The notes beneath the pieces are model-generated. The model ran no database searches. It saw only the letters and a list, made by a program, of their open reading frames with translations, and was not told where the DNA came from. From G965195345 sp965277625 (lineage in GTDB: Bacteria; Pseudomonadota; Gammaproteobacteria; CAKMZV01), in contig OZ255827.1 in assembly GCA_965277625.1 (NCBI GenBank), forward strand, positions 992,001 through 1,056,000: DNA of 64,000 bases, given 5' to 3'. Shown piece by piece: positions 9,066 to 18,684 of the stretch; position 1 is the first letter of the stretch; each line of letters opens with the position of its first letter. The position numbers and the translations under genes were made by a program.

Positions 9066-9557
9066 TTAAAACAACAAACCCAGCGGGGTCTGTACACGCA
9101 ATGCCACACTGAAGAGCATGTACATGAGAAAGATAAAAATTGTCGAAAAGACAACAGGCATGATAATTTGGTATAGCAGTGATTTTGGCGTTTCTTTTTC
9201 TGCAATATTTTTCTGAATTTGATGAAAATAATAGCCTATAACGACTATACAGAATATCCAACTGGATAGGTAGAAGCCAACATCCTCGGCCACATTGATC
9301 AGCAGCAAAATGACAATGAAACCGGGCAGAAAATCTTTGATTTGCGCACGTGTAATGCGGATGAGTTGTTCCGAATCTGCTTGACGGAACACTTCTATTA
9401 AACTGGCAATACTCGCTAGGATTAGGACGATGGACAGCAGTTTTGGAAAATGATAGGCTTCACTTTCGGCCGTTAGGCTGGCATAAGCAATGATGCTTGA
9501 CAATACAAACAAACCGACGGTTGTCTGTTTTTTTGAAAATGCAAAGTGTTCCATCAT
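9066..9557 (-). CDS. tctB: TctB-family small membrane subunit of tripartite tricarboxylate-type transporter
   Basis: A 163-residue membrane protein with four predicted helices: about residues 12-30, 38-58, 78-105 (two closely spaced) and 130-155. It sits directly between tctA and tctC. TctB proteins are poorly conserved in sequence, so the assignment comes from size, topology and the fixed tctA-tctB-tctC arrangement. Only three bases separate it from the tctA stop. It is followed by about 96 bases of untranslated sequence before tctC. Confidence 0.85.
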   Translation of the reverse strand: MMEHFAFSKKQTTVGLFVLSSIIAYASLTAESEAYHFPKLLSIVLILASIASLIEVFRQADSEQLIRITRAQIKDFLPGFIVILLLINVAEDVGFYLSSWIFCIVVIGYYFHQIQKNIAEKETPKSLLYQIIMPVVFSTIFIFLMYMLFSVALRVQTPLGLLF

Positions 9558-9560
9558 GTG

Positions 9561-11048
9561 TTATTTTACCGATTTCTTTTTATTCGTCCAAGCACTATAG
9601 ACGATGGATAGCAAACATAAAAATATCAAAAACAAATTCAGTCCGCCTGTTAGGAAATAGGGTGCAAGGCCATCACCCGCCGTGGCAATAATAGACCCTT
9701 GGACAAAATTGCCTTCAGCAATGGGACCCAAGACCAGACCGAGCACCAATGGGGCACTTCTTAAACCGACGCCTTCAAGCACCCACATGCCCAGCCCTAA
9801 GCCAAACATGATGATCACATCTGAAAATGAATGTTGCACGCTATAAGTCCCAAAGATCGCCAAGATCATAATGATGGGTGCCAAATAATATTTGGGAATA
9901 TGGATCACACGCGCCGCCAAACTGCTCAAAAGAATGCCCAGAATTAACATCAAAACTTGCCCAACCAGCAGTGAATCAATGAATGTCCAAGTGACTTCGG
10001 GGTGTTCTTTAAATAAATTCGGTCCTGGGAAAATACCGTGAATAAGTAAGCCACCGAGCAAGACCGCAGCGGTTGGGCTGCCTGGCACACTGAGCGTCAG
10101 CAAGGGTACCAATGAAGGGCCGACCATGGCGTTATTAGCAGACTCGGCCGCTATCACCCCATCGGGCTCACCCGTGCCAAATCTCTCTGGATGTTTGCTA
10201 AATTTTCGTGCTTGATCCCAAGAAACCAAACCGGCTATTTGACCACCAGCGCCAGGAATAAGACCAATGATGGTGCCAAAAAAGCTGCCCAATGCCAGAG
10301 GCTTGACCCGTGATAGACAGTGGCGCAAAGAATCCAAAACCGATTGTTTTTCCTTGACGAATGTACTGGTATCATCCGATCTCAAACCATTACTGAGCAT
10401 TTCAAATATTTGTGGAATGGCAAATATGCCAATCAATGCGGGGATGATGTGAATGCCCCCTTCCAAGCGTTCGGTGAAAATAAAACGATCTTCGCCTTGA
10501 ATGCCATCGTAACCAATAGTGGATAACCACAAACCCAAAGCGCCTGAAAGCAGTCCTAAGGTGACTGATTTTGAATCCAAGGTGGCAATGACCGTCACCC
10601 CGAGGATGGCGACCCAGAACAGATGACTGGGACCAAATTTAAGCGCCACATCTGCCAGCAATGGCGAGAAGAAAATGAGGACAAACACGCCCAAAATTCC
10701 ACCAACGGCTGAGCTGATAAAGCAAAAATGCAAAGCTTTGGTTGCTTGGTTATTCTTGGCCATCTGGTGGCCATCAAAAATGGTGGCAATGTTCGCTGGC
10801 GCCCCAGGTATTTTCAGTAAGATGGCACTGACGGCACCGCCTGCTACGGTTGAGGTATATGCTGCCCCAAGGAGTATTAGTCCCGAAATGGAACTCATGT
10901 GGAAAGTAAAAGGGATGAGCAGGGCAACCGTCATGGTTGGGCTCAATCCAGGTGTGGCACCCAATAACAGTCCGATGACTGTGCCAAGGAGCAAGATGGC
11001 AAAATTAAAGGGTTCAAATACGATGGGAAAATAGTTAATAAATTCCAT
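9561..11048 (-). CDS. tctA: TctA-family large membrane subunit of tripartite tricarboxylate-type transporter
   Basis: A 495-residue permease with about 11-12 hydrophobic helices. Two family hallmarks are clear. The N-terminal glycine-rich motif GATPGLSPTMTVALLIPF is near residue 30. The second copy, GLIPGAGGQIAGLVSW, is followed by GEPDGVIAAESANNA and LTLSVPGSPTAAVLLGGL. TctA carries the substrate path. Two bases separate it from the iclR stop, so regulator and transporter are co-transcribed. It takes the place of the MFS-type SauU carrier found in other sulfoacetate clusters. Confidence 0.93.
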   Translation of the reverse strand: MEFINYFPIVFEPFNFAILLLGTVIGLLLGATPGLSPTMTVALLIPFTFHMSSISGLILLGAAYTSTVAGGAVSAILLKIPGAPANIATIFDGHQMAKNNQATKALHFCFISSAVGGILGVFVLIFFSPLLADVALKFGPSHLFWVAILGVTVIATLDSKSVTLGLLSGALGLWLSTIGYDGIQGEDRFIFTERLEGGIHIIPALIGIFAIPQIFEMLSNGLRSDDTSTFVKEKQSVLDSLRHCLSRVKPLALGSFFGTIIGLIPGAGGQIAGLVSWDQARKFSKHPERFGTGEPDGVIAAESANNAMVGPSLVPLLTLSVPGSPTAAVLLGGLLIHGIFPGPNLFKEHPEVTWTFIDSLLVGQVLMLILGILLSSLAARVIHIPKYYLAPIIMILAIFGTYSVQHSFSDVIIMFGLGLGMWVLEGVGLRSAPLVLGLVLGPIAEGNFVQGSIIATAGDGLAPYFLTGGLNLFLIFLCLLSIVYSAWTNKKKSVK

Positions 11049-11050
11049 AT

Positions 11051-11905
11051 CTAAAGCCCATATTTATAATTTAACGAGGTTGGCTCATCTGTCAATATTG
11101 ATTGAACAGCTTCGCCATTTTGCATGACATTTTGTCGATTATGATCAAAAATTTCACACAATTGCGTACCGTGGTCGAGCAATTTTTGGTGGTGTTCATT
11201 AATGAGTTTATCTATGTTATAGCGCGTTGTGGGCGCTTGCACCGATAAGGTGGCGAACAATCGTCCATTTTGATCGAGTAATGGGGTAGCAATGGCCACC
11301 AATCCAACCATGTATTCTTCATCATTGATTCCCAATTTCTGTTGACGGCAATTTTTCAAATGATTATTTAATTGCGCCACATCGGTCAGGGTTTTGTCTG
11401 TATGCTTATCTAAACTGTATTGATTTAACAAAACTTGTCTTTGGTTTTTGCGCATGTACGCCAAAAACAGCTTACCACTTGAAGAGCAATGGAGCGGTAA
11501 TTGAGAGCCAACGTCTAAGGTGATTCGATGAGGCCAATGCGTTTCAACGCGATCCAAGTAAGTGATTTTAGTGCCCGTCAAAACCGTTATGTTACACGTC
11601 TCTCCCGTTTGTTTTGCCAGGTTTTCAAGCAGGGCGCGACGTGGGGCTAAGAGGGTTTGATTGGAGAAAATTTGTTGGGCTAAGTGGCTCGATCGAATGC
11701 CGACGCCAAAAGTGCGTGAGACAGGGTCTTTATAAACATAACCTGAATCACACAATAATTTACAAAAACGATGGACGGTAGAACCTGGCAGACCGGTTCT
11801 TAGGCTTAACTCGTTGACACTGGGGGGCGAAGGGAAAGCCAGAATTTCCTCCAACAACATCAGCGCTTTAACAACGGGTGCATTATTCTCAGGTTTACTC
11901 ACCAT
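11051..11905 (-). CDS. IclR-family transcriptional regulator of the sulfonate locus
   Basis: A 284-residue IclR-type regulator. An N-terminal winged helix-turn-helix at about residues 10-70 (LLEEILAFPSPPSVNELSL, TGLPGSTVHRFCKLL) is followed by the effector-binding domain with GETCNITVLTG, LPLHCSSSGKLFLAYM and GINDEEYMVGLVAIATPL. It heads the minus-strand operon iclR-tctABC-sauS-sauT and faces xsc across a 358-base control region. It is therefore the obvious candidate to sense sulfoacetate, sulfoacetaldehyde or a CoA ester and control both directions. No strong ribosome site precedes the ATG at 11905. Effector and sign of regulation are unknown. Confidence 0.88.
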   Translation of the reverse strand: MVSKPENNAPVVKALMLLEEILAFPSPPSVNELSLRTGLPGSTVHRFCKLLCDSGYVYKDPVSRTFGVGIRSSHLAQQIFSNQTLLAPRRALLENLAKQTGETCNITVLTGTKITYLDRVETHWPHRITLDVGSQLPLHCSSSGKLFLAYMRKNQRQVLLNQYSLDKHTDKTLTDVAQLNNHLKNCRQQKLGINDEEYMVGLVAIATPLLDQNGRLFATLSVQAPTTRYNIDKLINEHHQKLLDHGTQLCEIFDHNRQNVMQNGEAVQSILTDEPTSLNYKYGL

Positions 11906-12263
11906 ATTACCGACAAGTTTTTAAAATTCACACTTAAAGTATTAACCATCACAAGTCACATTTTAATGTTTGAGTGGTTATTAATGCACAAAATTATCAA
12001 AAAATGATATTTTTTTTCTAAAATTTAAGAATATTTTAAATACATCAACCGATTATCGCCATTCTGTCTGTTAGAATAGACGAAAATTATGGATGCAATA
12101 TCGATTGATTTTATCGTATTTTGGTGCCATGCGCAAAGATCCATAGCGCAGCGCTAAGATGGACAAACAATCGAGTATCCTAATGAACTTTTCTTAATTT
12201 TCACATGAACAGGATTTTATAAATCACGATACATTAATCACACTTAAAGAAGGACGGTAAACG
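11906..12263. promoter_or_regulatory. Divergent control region between iclR operon and xsc operon
   Basis: A 358-base AT-rich region without a gene. Candidate operator-like dyads are TAGCGC-A-GCGCTA at 12144-12156 (with outer CCA/TGG flanks), ATTCT-N7-AGAAT at 12061-12077, and TAACCA/TGGTTA halves at 11943-11948 and 11975-11980. A ribosome site (AAGAAGGACGG) precedes xsc. No -35/-10 pair was convincing in either direction. Dual control by the adjacent IclR protein is inferred from the layout only. Confidence 0.5.
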
Positions 12264-14033
12264 ATGAGCAAAATCAGAATGACGCCAAGCGAAGCATTTG
12301 TTGAAACAATGGTGGCAAATGGCGTAAAAAACATTTATGGCATTATGGGATCCGCTTTTATGGATGCCATGGACATATTCGCACCTGCAGGCATCCGATT
12401 CATTCCAGTTGTACATGAACAGGGCGGGGCTCATATGGCCGATGGCTATGCCAGAGCCAGTGGTAAACACGGTGTGGTTATTGGACAGAATGGTCCGGGC
12501 ATTAGTAATTGCGTCACTGCCGTTGCGGCTGCTTATTGGGCGCATTCCCCTGTGGTGATGATTACGCCTGAATCGGGCACCATGGGCATGGGGCTCGGTG
12601 GCTTTCAAGAAGCCCATCAATTGCCTATGTTTCAAGAATTTACCAAATATCAGGGTCATGTAAACAACCCCAACAGAATGGCTGAATACACCGGTCGTTG
12701 TTTTGATCGCGCCATGTCAGAAATGGCACCGACTCAGCTCAACATCCCGCGCGATTATTTTTATGGCGACATCAATGTTGAAATTCCACAACCGATGCGC
12801 GTTGATCGCGGTGCTGGTGGTGAGAGTCATTTGCAGGAAGCCGTTGAACTTTTAACCAAAGCTGAATTTCCAGTGATCATATCCGGCGGTGGTGTGGTAA
12901 TGGCCGATGGCGTTGAAGAATGTAAGGCATTGGCAGAGCGCTTGAATGCCCCAGTGGTGAACAGCTATTTGCACAATGACTCCTTCCCAGCCAGCCATAA
13001 ACTTTGGTGTGGTCCTTTGGGTTACCAAGGTTCAAAAGCTGCGATGAGACTGATTTCTAAAGCCGATGTGGTGGTTGCCTTAGGTTCACGTTTAGGACCT
13101 TTTGGGACATTGCCCCAACACGGCATGGATTATTGGCCCACTGAAGCGAAAATCATTCAAATTGATGCTGACCATAAAATGCTTGGTTTGGTTAAGAAAA
13201 TATCGGTGGGCATTTGCGGCGATGCAAAAGCCACAGCCATTGCCTTGACAGCTCGTCTCAAAGATCGCACCCTCGCTTGTGATTCAAACAGTGCAGCCCG
13301 CCTACAAAACATTGCTGATGAAAAAAGCGCTTGGGAAAAAGACTTGGATGAGTGGACGCATGAAAAGGATGACTTTAGCTTGGACATGATCGAAGAACAA
13401 AATAAAGAACCTGATAATTATTTGCATCCCCGTCAAGTGCTCAGAGAATTAGAAAAAGCAATGCCCGCCGACGTCATGGTTTCGACCGACATAGGTAACA
13501 TTAATTCGGTGGCCAACAGCTACCTGCGGTTTGAAAGACCACGCAGTTTCTTTGCCGCTATGAGCTGGGGCAACTGTGGCTATGCCTTCCCCACCATTAT
13601 TGGAGCAAAAACAGCGTGCCCTGAAAGACCCGCCATTTCTTATGCGGGTGACGGTGCTTGGGCCATGAGCATGCAAGAAACCTTCACCGCAGTCAGACAC
13701 GACATTCCTGTGACTGCAGTGGTGTTTCATAATCGCCAATGGGGCGCTGAGAAGAAAAACCAAGTGGATTTTTATGACAGACGTTTTACAGCGGCTGAAT
13801 TAGAGAATGGCTCATGGGCAGAGGTGGCTAAATCAATGGGCGCTGAGGGCATTCGAGTCGATAAATTAGAAGATGTGGGCCCCGCATTGAAAAAAGCCAT
13901 AGATCTGCAAATGAACGACAAGAAAACGTGTATTGTAGAAATCATGTGTACCCGTGAATTAGGCGATCCATTCCGCAAAGATGCGCTTTCAAAACCCGTT
14001 CGTTATTTAGATAAGTATAAAGACTTTGTGTAA
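12264..14033 (+). CDS. xsc: Sulfoacetaldehyde acetyltransferase
   Basis: A thiamine-diphosphate enzyme of 589 residues that converts sulfoacetaldehyde plus phosphate to acetyl phosphate and sulfite, the desulfonation step of taurine, isethionate and sulfoacetate degradation. The activating Glu of the ThDP fold is E52 (PVVHEQGGAHMADGYAR). The ThDP/Mg motif starts at G462-D463-G464 (GDGAWAMSMQ) and continues to VFHNRQWGAEKKNQ. Xsc-typical segments include GFQEAHQLPMFQEFTKYQGH and LNIPRDYFYGD. It leads the plus-strand unit with soeABC, 24 bases before soeA. A phosphotransacetylase for the product is not in the window. Confidence 0.95.
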   Translation: MSKIRMTPSEAFVETMVANGVKNIYGIMGSAFMDAMDIFAPAGIRFIPVVHEQGGAHMADGYARASGKHGVVIGQNGPGISNCVTAVAAAYWAHSPVVMITPESGTMGMGLGGFQEAHQLPMFQEFTKYQGHVNNPNRMAEYTGRCFDRAMSEMAPTQLNIPRDYFYGDINVEIPQPMRVDRGAGGESHLQEAVELLTKAEFPVIISGGGVVMADGVEECKALAERLNAPVVNSYLHNDSFPASHKLWCGPLGYQGSKAAMRLISKADVVVALGSRLGPFGTLPQHGMDYWPTEAKIIQIDADHKMLGLVKKISVGICGDAKATAIALTARLKDRTLACDSNSAARLQNIADEKSAWEKDLDEWTHEKDDFSLDMIEEQNKEPDNYLHPRQVLRELEKAMPADVMVSTDIGNINSVANSYLRFERPRSFFAAMSWGNCGYAFPTIIGAKTACPERPAISYAGDGAWAMSMQETFTAVRHDIPVTAVVFHNRQWGAEKKNQVDFYDRRFTAAELENGSWAEVAKSMGAEGIRVDKLEDVGPALKKAIDLQMNDKKTCIVEIMCTRELGDPFRKDALSKPVRYLDKYKDFV

Positions 14034-14057
14034 ATCGGCACAAAAGCGTACTCACTA

Positions 14058-16985
14058 ATGCGGTACAACCCGTTTGAAACGGTCACTGAATCGGTGGACT
14101 TAGCCCCTGAGGTGGCCGATGAGATTAAACACACCACATGCTACATGTGCGCCTGTCGATGTGGCATTAAAGTTTATCTTAAGAACGGCAAAATCCGCTA
14201 CATTGAAGGCAATCCTGATCACCCAGTAAACCAAGGCGTATTATGCGCCAAAGGTTCTGCTGGCATTATGAACCACTATTCACCAGCTCGGTTGACCACC
14301 CCCTTATTAAGAGTGGGTGAAAGGGGCAGCGGAGAATTTAAAGAAATTTCTTGGGACGAAGCCATGGCGCTTGCCACCAAATGGTTGCAAGAGACACGCG
14401 CTAAAGACCCCAATAAACTGGCGTTTTTTACGGGCAGAGATCAAAGTCAATCCTTGACGGGTTGGTGGGCATCGCAATTTGGCACCAGAAATTTTGCCGC
14501 ACATGGTGGCTTCTGTTCGGTCAACATGGCCGCAGCGGGTTTGTATTCGGTCGGCGGGGCGTTTTGGGAATTCGGTGAACCCGATTGGGAAAAAACTAAA
14601 TACTTCATGCTGTTTGGCGTTGCTGAAGATCACGATTCCAACCCAATCAAAATTGGGTTAGGTAAGCTAAAGGCGCGTAAAAACACCAAGTTTGTTTCCA
14701 TCAATCCCGTGCGCACCGGTTATTCTTCTATCGCCGATGAATGGTTGGCGCCGACCCCTGGCACCGACGGACTGCTCATATTTGCCCTCATTCGAGAACT
14801 GCTGCTTGCTGACAAAATTGATCTATCGTATTTATCACGCTACACCAATGCCTGTTATTTGGTACACCAAGATGAACAATCGGATCAATATGGTCTATTT
14901 GTCCGTGATGATGCGGGTCATCCCTGTGTTTATGATGCTCAGAGCAAAACTATTCAATCATTTAAAGACAGCAGAAATGGCGCATTAACCGGTCAATATA
15001 CTACAGCGCAGGGGACGCCTGCCACACCCGTATTTGAATTGATGGCGCGCCGTTACACCGATGAACAATATTCGGCGGATGCCGTTGCTGAACAAGTGGG
15101 CATTGAAGCCAAGGTCATTCGTAGAATTGCCAAAGAAATCGCCGATGTTGCTTTTAAAGAAGAAATTCGGATCAAACAAAAATGGACCGATTGGCGCGGT
15201 GAAACACACGATGAAATCGTGGGCAGACCAGTCAGTTTTCACGCCATGCGTGGCATATCTGCCCATTCCAATGGCTTTCAAACCTGTAGAGCCATTCATA
15301 TATTGCAAATGCTCTTAGGCAGTGTGGATGTCCCTGGAGGGTGGCGCTATAAGGCCCCCTATCCAAAACCCATACCCCCTGCACCCATCCCAACCAAAGG
15401 CACAGGGGCGCCCAATACACCCTTGGGTGGTATGCCGATTGGCAACCCGCGCGGCCCCGAAGATTTAATCGTTGATGATGACGGCAACCCCCTGCGAATT
15501 GACAAAGCATACAGCTGGGAATACCCCATGGCGTCACATGGGTTAATGCACATGGTGATTCATAATGCTTGGGCTGGCGATCCTTATCCCATCGATGTTT
15601 TATTCATGTACATGGCGAATATGGCGTGGAATTCTTCGATGAATATCAAAGGCACACTACATTATTTGACCGATAAGGATGAGACGGGCGAATATAAAAT
15701 CCCCAAATTCATTTACAGCGATGCCTATTATTCCGAAACCGTCCCCTACGCCGATCTCATCCTACCTGATACCACTTACTTAGAGCGCTACGACTGCATT
15801 TCGTTGCTCGATCGCCCCATATCGAATGCTGAAGGTCCTGGTGATGCCATTCGAGTGCCCATAGAAACGCCCAGCCGTGACGTAAAACCCTTTCAAGAGG
15901 TGTTGCTTGCATTGGGCGCTGCCCTTAAATTGCCTGGCATGGTCACAGAAAAGGGCGATCCCTTATATCCAGGGGGTTATAAAGACTACATCATCAACCA
16001 TGAACGAGCACCTGGTGTGGGTCCATTGTCTGGGTGGCGCGGTGATGGCACTGAGCACGGCAAAGGCGCGCCCAATCCCAATCAAATTGAAAAATACATA
16101 GAAAATGGCTGTTTTTGGCAAGAACATCTGGCGGATGATCAGCTGTATTTCAAACACGTCAACGCCAAATACTTGGCTTATGCTCAGGAAAAAGGTTGGA
16201 TTGGCAGTGCCGAACCCATCATTCATCAAATTTACAGCGAGCATATCCAAAAATTTCGGTTGGCGGCTCAAGGTAAAACACCCCATAAGGTGCCTGAACA
16301 ACATCGTCAGCGGATTGAAAAATATTTTGATCCACTGCCCGTGTGGTACGAGCCTTTAGAAGGTCAAGCGCTTGAAACAGCGTCCTTTCCGCTACACGCC
16401 ATCACTCAAAGACCCATGCACATGTATCATTCTTGGGGTTCGCAAAATGCCTGGTTAAGGCAGATCACCAATAAAAATTACTTGTACATTCATGCCGATA
16501 CGGCAAAGCAGTATGATCTAAACGATGGTGATTGGGCATGGCTCAGCAGTCATCACGGAAGAATAAAATTACCCATTAAAACCATGTTGGGGACGAATAA
16601 GAACACCGTCTGGACCTGGAACGCCATAGGTAAACGCAAAGGCGCCTGGGGTTTGAAAGAAAACGCCCCTGAATTCAAAAAAGGATTTTTGCTCAATCAT
16701 TTGATTTCAGAAAACTTACCAAAGCAAAAAGATCAGATCCAATATTCAAATTCTGACCCCATCACTGGACAAGCGGCCTGGTATGATTTACGCGTAAACA
16801 TTGAAAAATGTCAAGAACACGAAGCGCGCACCTTAGAGCCAAACTATGAAGCAACCAAAGCCATAGCGGGCGATAAAAAAACCATATCCACTTTCGGTAT
16901 GGACTTAAAAGGCCAGCCCTCGCAAAAACCCCCTGTGAAAATCAAAGAGTGGGTGTCGAATTTAAAGTTTAGGAACGAGTCGTGA
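14058..16985 (+). CDS. soeA: Cytoplasmic molybdopterin oxidoreductase, sulfite-oxidizing SoeA type
   Basis: A 975-residue CISM-family catalytic subunit (DMSO reductase superfamily) that binds bis-MGD and one 4Fe-4S cluster. The cluster ligands are Cys28, Cys31, Cys35 and Cys63 (TTCYMCACRCG ... GVLCAKG). The molybdopterin-binding and dinucleotide-binding regions follow, with HSWGSQNAWLRQI near the C-terminus. There is no twin-arginine signal, so the enzyme is cytoplasmic. This is the feature that separates SoeA from periplasmic polysulfide and thiosulfate reductases. Position directly after xsc, which releases sulfite in the cytoplasm, supports sulfite dehydrogenase activity. Electrons would pass to SoeB and SoeC. 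The stop overlaps the GTG of soeB. Confidence 0.87.
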   Translation: MRYNPFETVTESVDLAPEVADEIKHTTCYMCACRCGIKVYLKNGKIRYIEGNPDHPVNQGVLCAKGSAGIMNHYSPARLTTPLLRVGERGSGEFKEISWDEAMALATKWLQETRAKDPNKLAFFTGRDQSQSLTGWWASQFGTRNFAAHGGFCSVNMAAAGLYSVGGAFWEFGEPDWEKTKYFMLFGVAEDHDSNPIKIGLGKLKARKNTKFVSINPVRTGYSSIADEWLAPTPGTDGLLIFALIRELLLADKIDLSYLSRYTNACYLVHQDEQSDQYGLFVRDDAGHPCVYDAQSKTIQSFKDSRNGALTGQYTTAQGTPATPVFELMARRYTDEQYSADAVAEQVGIEAKVIRRIAKEIADVAFKEEIRIKQKWTDWRGETHDEIVGRPVSFHAMRGISAHSNGFQTCRAIHILQMLLGSVDVPGGWRYKAPYPKPIPPAPIPTKGTGAPNTPLGGMPIGNPRGPEDLIVDDDGNPLRIDKAYSWEYPMASHGLMHMVIHNAWAGDPYPIDVLFMYMANMAWNSSMNIKGTLHYLTDKDETGEYKIPKFIYSDAYYSETVPYADLILPDTTYLERYDCISLLDRPISNAEGPGDAIRVPIETPSRDVKPFQEVLLALGAALKLPGMVTEKGDPLYPGGYKDYIINHERAPGVGPLSGWRGDGTEHGKGAPNPNQIEKYIENGCFWQEHLADDQLYFKHVNAKYLAYAQEKGWIGSAEPIIHQIYSEHIQKFRLAAQGKTPHKVPEQHRQRIEKYFDPLPVWYEPLEGQALETASFPLHAITQRPMHMYHSWGSQNAWLRQITNKNYLYIHADTAKQYDLNDGDWAWLSSHHGRIKLPIKTMLGTNKNTVWTWNAIGKRKGAWGLKENAPEFKKGFLLNHLISENLPKQKDQIQYSNSDPITGQAAWYDLRVNIEKCQEHEARTLEPNYEATKAIAGDKKTISTFGMDLKGQPSQKPPVKIKEWVSNLKFRNES

Positions 16986-17722
16986 CCGCCTTACCCAAAC
17001 AGACCAAAAAGAAATTAGGATTGGTCATCGATTTAGAAACTTGCGTGGGTTGTCATGCTTGCGTGGTCAATTGCAAAGAGTGGAATACCAGTGGTCATAT
17101 GGCGCCCTTAACGGATTTTGATCCCCAAGGGGATGAGCCTGATGGGGTCTGGTTTAATCGCGTTCATACCTACGAAGTCGATAAAGGCGATGGTTGTTCG
17201 CAAACGGTGCACTTTCCCAAATCTTGTTTGCATTGTGAGGACGCGCCTTGCGTCACCGTCTGCCCCACAGGGGCGTCCTACAAACGTGAAGAAGATGGTA
17301 TTGTGCTGGTCAATGCTGACACCTGCATCGGTTGTAAACTGTGTTCTTGGGCTTGCCCCTATGGCGCAAGAGAATTTGACCCACACGAAGGCGTCATGAA
17401 AAAATGCACCCTGTGCGTTGACCGTATTTATAACCCCAATTTACCCGAGTCCAGTCGCGTACCCGCTTGTGTCTCAGCATGCCCAGTTGGGGCAAGACAC
17501 TTTGGCGATTTGGGCGACGAAAACTCAGACATTGCAAAATTGGTCGAACAAAAGTCGGGCTATGCTTTAATGCCCGAGCAAGATTGCAAGCCTGTTAATC
17601 GCTATTTGCCAGCGGTCTTTAAAAAAGACCACGGCACCGAAGTGTTAGAGCCGATTGCCAAAGACAGTCCCATAGATAAACTGTTTGATCGCTGGTCTAA
17701 GCGATTGTCCGAAAATTTTTAA
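16982..17722 (+). CDS. soeB: Four-cluster ferredoxin-type electron transfer subunit, SoeB type
   Basis: A 246-residue iron-sulfur subunit (DmsB/PsrB-like). Four cysteine groups are visible: CVGCHACVVNC, CLHCEDAPCVTVCP, CIGCKLCSWACP and CTLCVDRIYN ... CVSACP, enough for four 4Fe-4S clusters. It would carry electrons from the molybdenum site of SoeA to the membrane subunit. It starts with GTG at 16982 and overlaps the soeA TGA, so the two are translationally coupled. Two bases separate its stop from soeC. The C-terminus past residue 185 has no clusters. Confidence 0.92.
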   Translation: MTALPKQTKKKLGLVIDLETCVGCHACVVNCKEWNTSGHMAPLTDFDPQGDEPDGVWFNRVHTYEVDKGDGCSQTVHFPKSCLHCEDAPCVTVCPTGASYKREEDGIVLVNADTCIGCKLCSWACPYGAREFDPHEGVMKKCTLCVDRIYNPNLPESSRVPACVSACPVGARHFGDLGDENSDIAKLVEQKSGYALMPEQDCKPVNRYLPAVFKKDHGTEVLEPIAKDSPIDKLFDRWSKRLSENF

Positions 17723-17724
17723 TT

Positions 17725-18627
17725 ATGCATCCTTCAGCCAGTGTCATTTTATTTACCACGTCCACCGGTTTTGGCTACGGACTGTTTGTGTGGTTAAGTC
17801 TCTATATTTTAGGCACGGATCAAAGTTTGCACGCCCCTTTAATTTATAGTGCTTTGCTTACGAGTTTGGGGCTCATTACTTTTGGTCTGCTCTCATCAAC
17901 TTGGCATTTGGGTCATCCTGAACGCGCTTGGCGGGCCATGAGTCAATGGCGCACCTCGTGGCTTTCGCGCGAGGGCGTGTTAGCCGTATTGTGTTATGCA
18001 CCGATGATGGGGGTGGCAGGTTTTCTATTTTTGGGATGGCACAATGCCGTTAAATTCAGCGCGCTTTTTGCGGGCATTTTGGCGTTGTTGACGGTCTATG
18101 CCACTTCAATGATCTATGCCTCGCTTAAACCCATTCCAGCTTGGCATAATCGCTGGACCATCCTAGGCTATCTTGCCTATGCCATCATGACTGGTGGGAT
18201 TTTATGGCAATTCATTCATACAATGGTGGTGGGTGAATCGAACAGTGGTCAGTGGTTACTTGTTTTGATCGTCATATCTGTGCTGATCAAAGCCTTACAT
18301 TGGCGTCATATACGCACGGCCAAAAAGACCACCACGGCCGAGACCGCTACAGGACTGAAAGGGCGCATTAAACAAATCGACCCACCGCATTCTTCTGCCA
18401 ATTATTTGATGAAAGAAATGGGTTTTGAAATAGCACGCAAGCACGCGCTCAAATTGCGCATCGTCACCTTGGGATTGGGATTTGTTGTGCCTTTGGTCAG
18501 CCTAACCATTGCCATAACACCGGGCAGTAGCTTATTGGCCTTGATTTGTTGTGCAGTCGGTATCATTTCTGAACGATATTTGTTTTTTGCTGAAGCAAAA
18601 CATGTGGTCTCGTTGTATTATTCGTAA
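17725..18627 (+). CDS. soeC: DmsC/NrfD-like membrane anchor, SoeC type
   Basis: A 300-residue integral membrane protein with about eight hydrophobic helices and DmsC-like features (STWHLGHPERAWRAMSQWRTSWLSREGVL, then WHNRWTILGYLAYAIMTGGILWQF). It would anchor SoeAB to the inner face of the cytoplasmic membrane and deliver electrons to the quinone pool. Gene order A-B-C with overlaps or two-base gaps matches soeABC of sulfur-oxidizing bacteria. The ATG at 17725 is the only sensible start. Confidence 0.9.
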   Translation: MHPSASVILFTTSTGFGYGLFVWLSLYILGTDQSLHAPLIYSALLTSLGLITFGLLSSTWHLGHPERAWRAMSQWRTSWLSREGVLAVLCYAPMMGVAGFLFLGWHNAVKFSALFAGILALLTVYATSMIYASLKPIPAWHNRWTILGYLAYAIMTGGILWQFIHTMVVGESNSGQWLLVLIVISVLIKALHWRHIRTAKKTTTAETATGLKGRIKQIDPPHSSANYLMKEMGFEIARKHALKLRIVTLGLGFVVPLVSLTIAITPGSSLLALICCAVGIISERYLFFAEAKHVVSLYYS

Positions 18628-18684
18628 TTCGGCTATGGTGTGCTTTGACACGAGCACGGCAATAAACTTTTGGAATCAATCATT

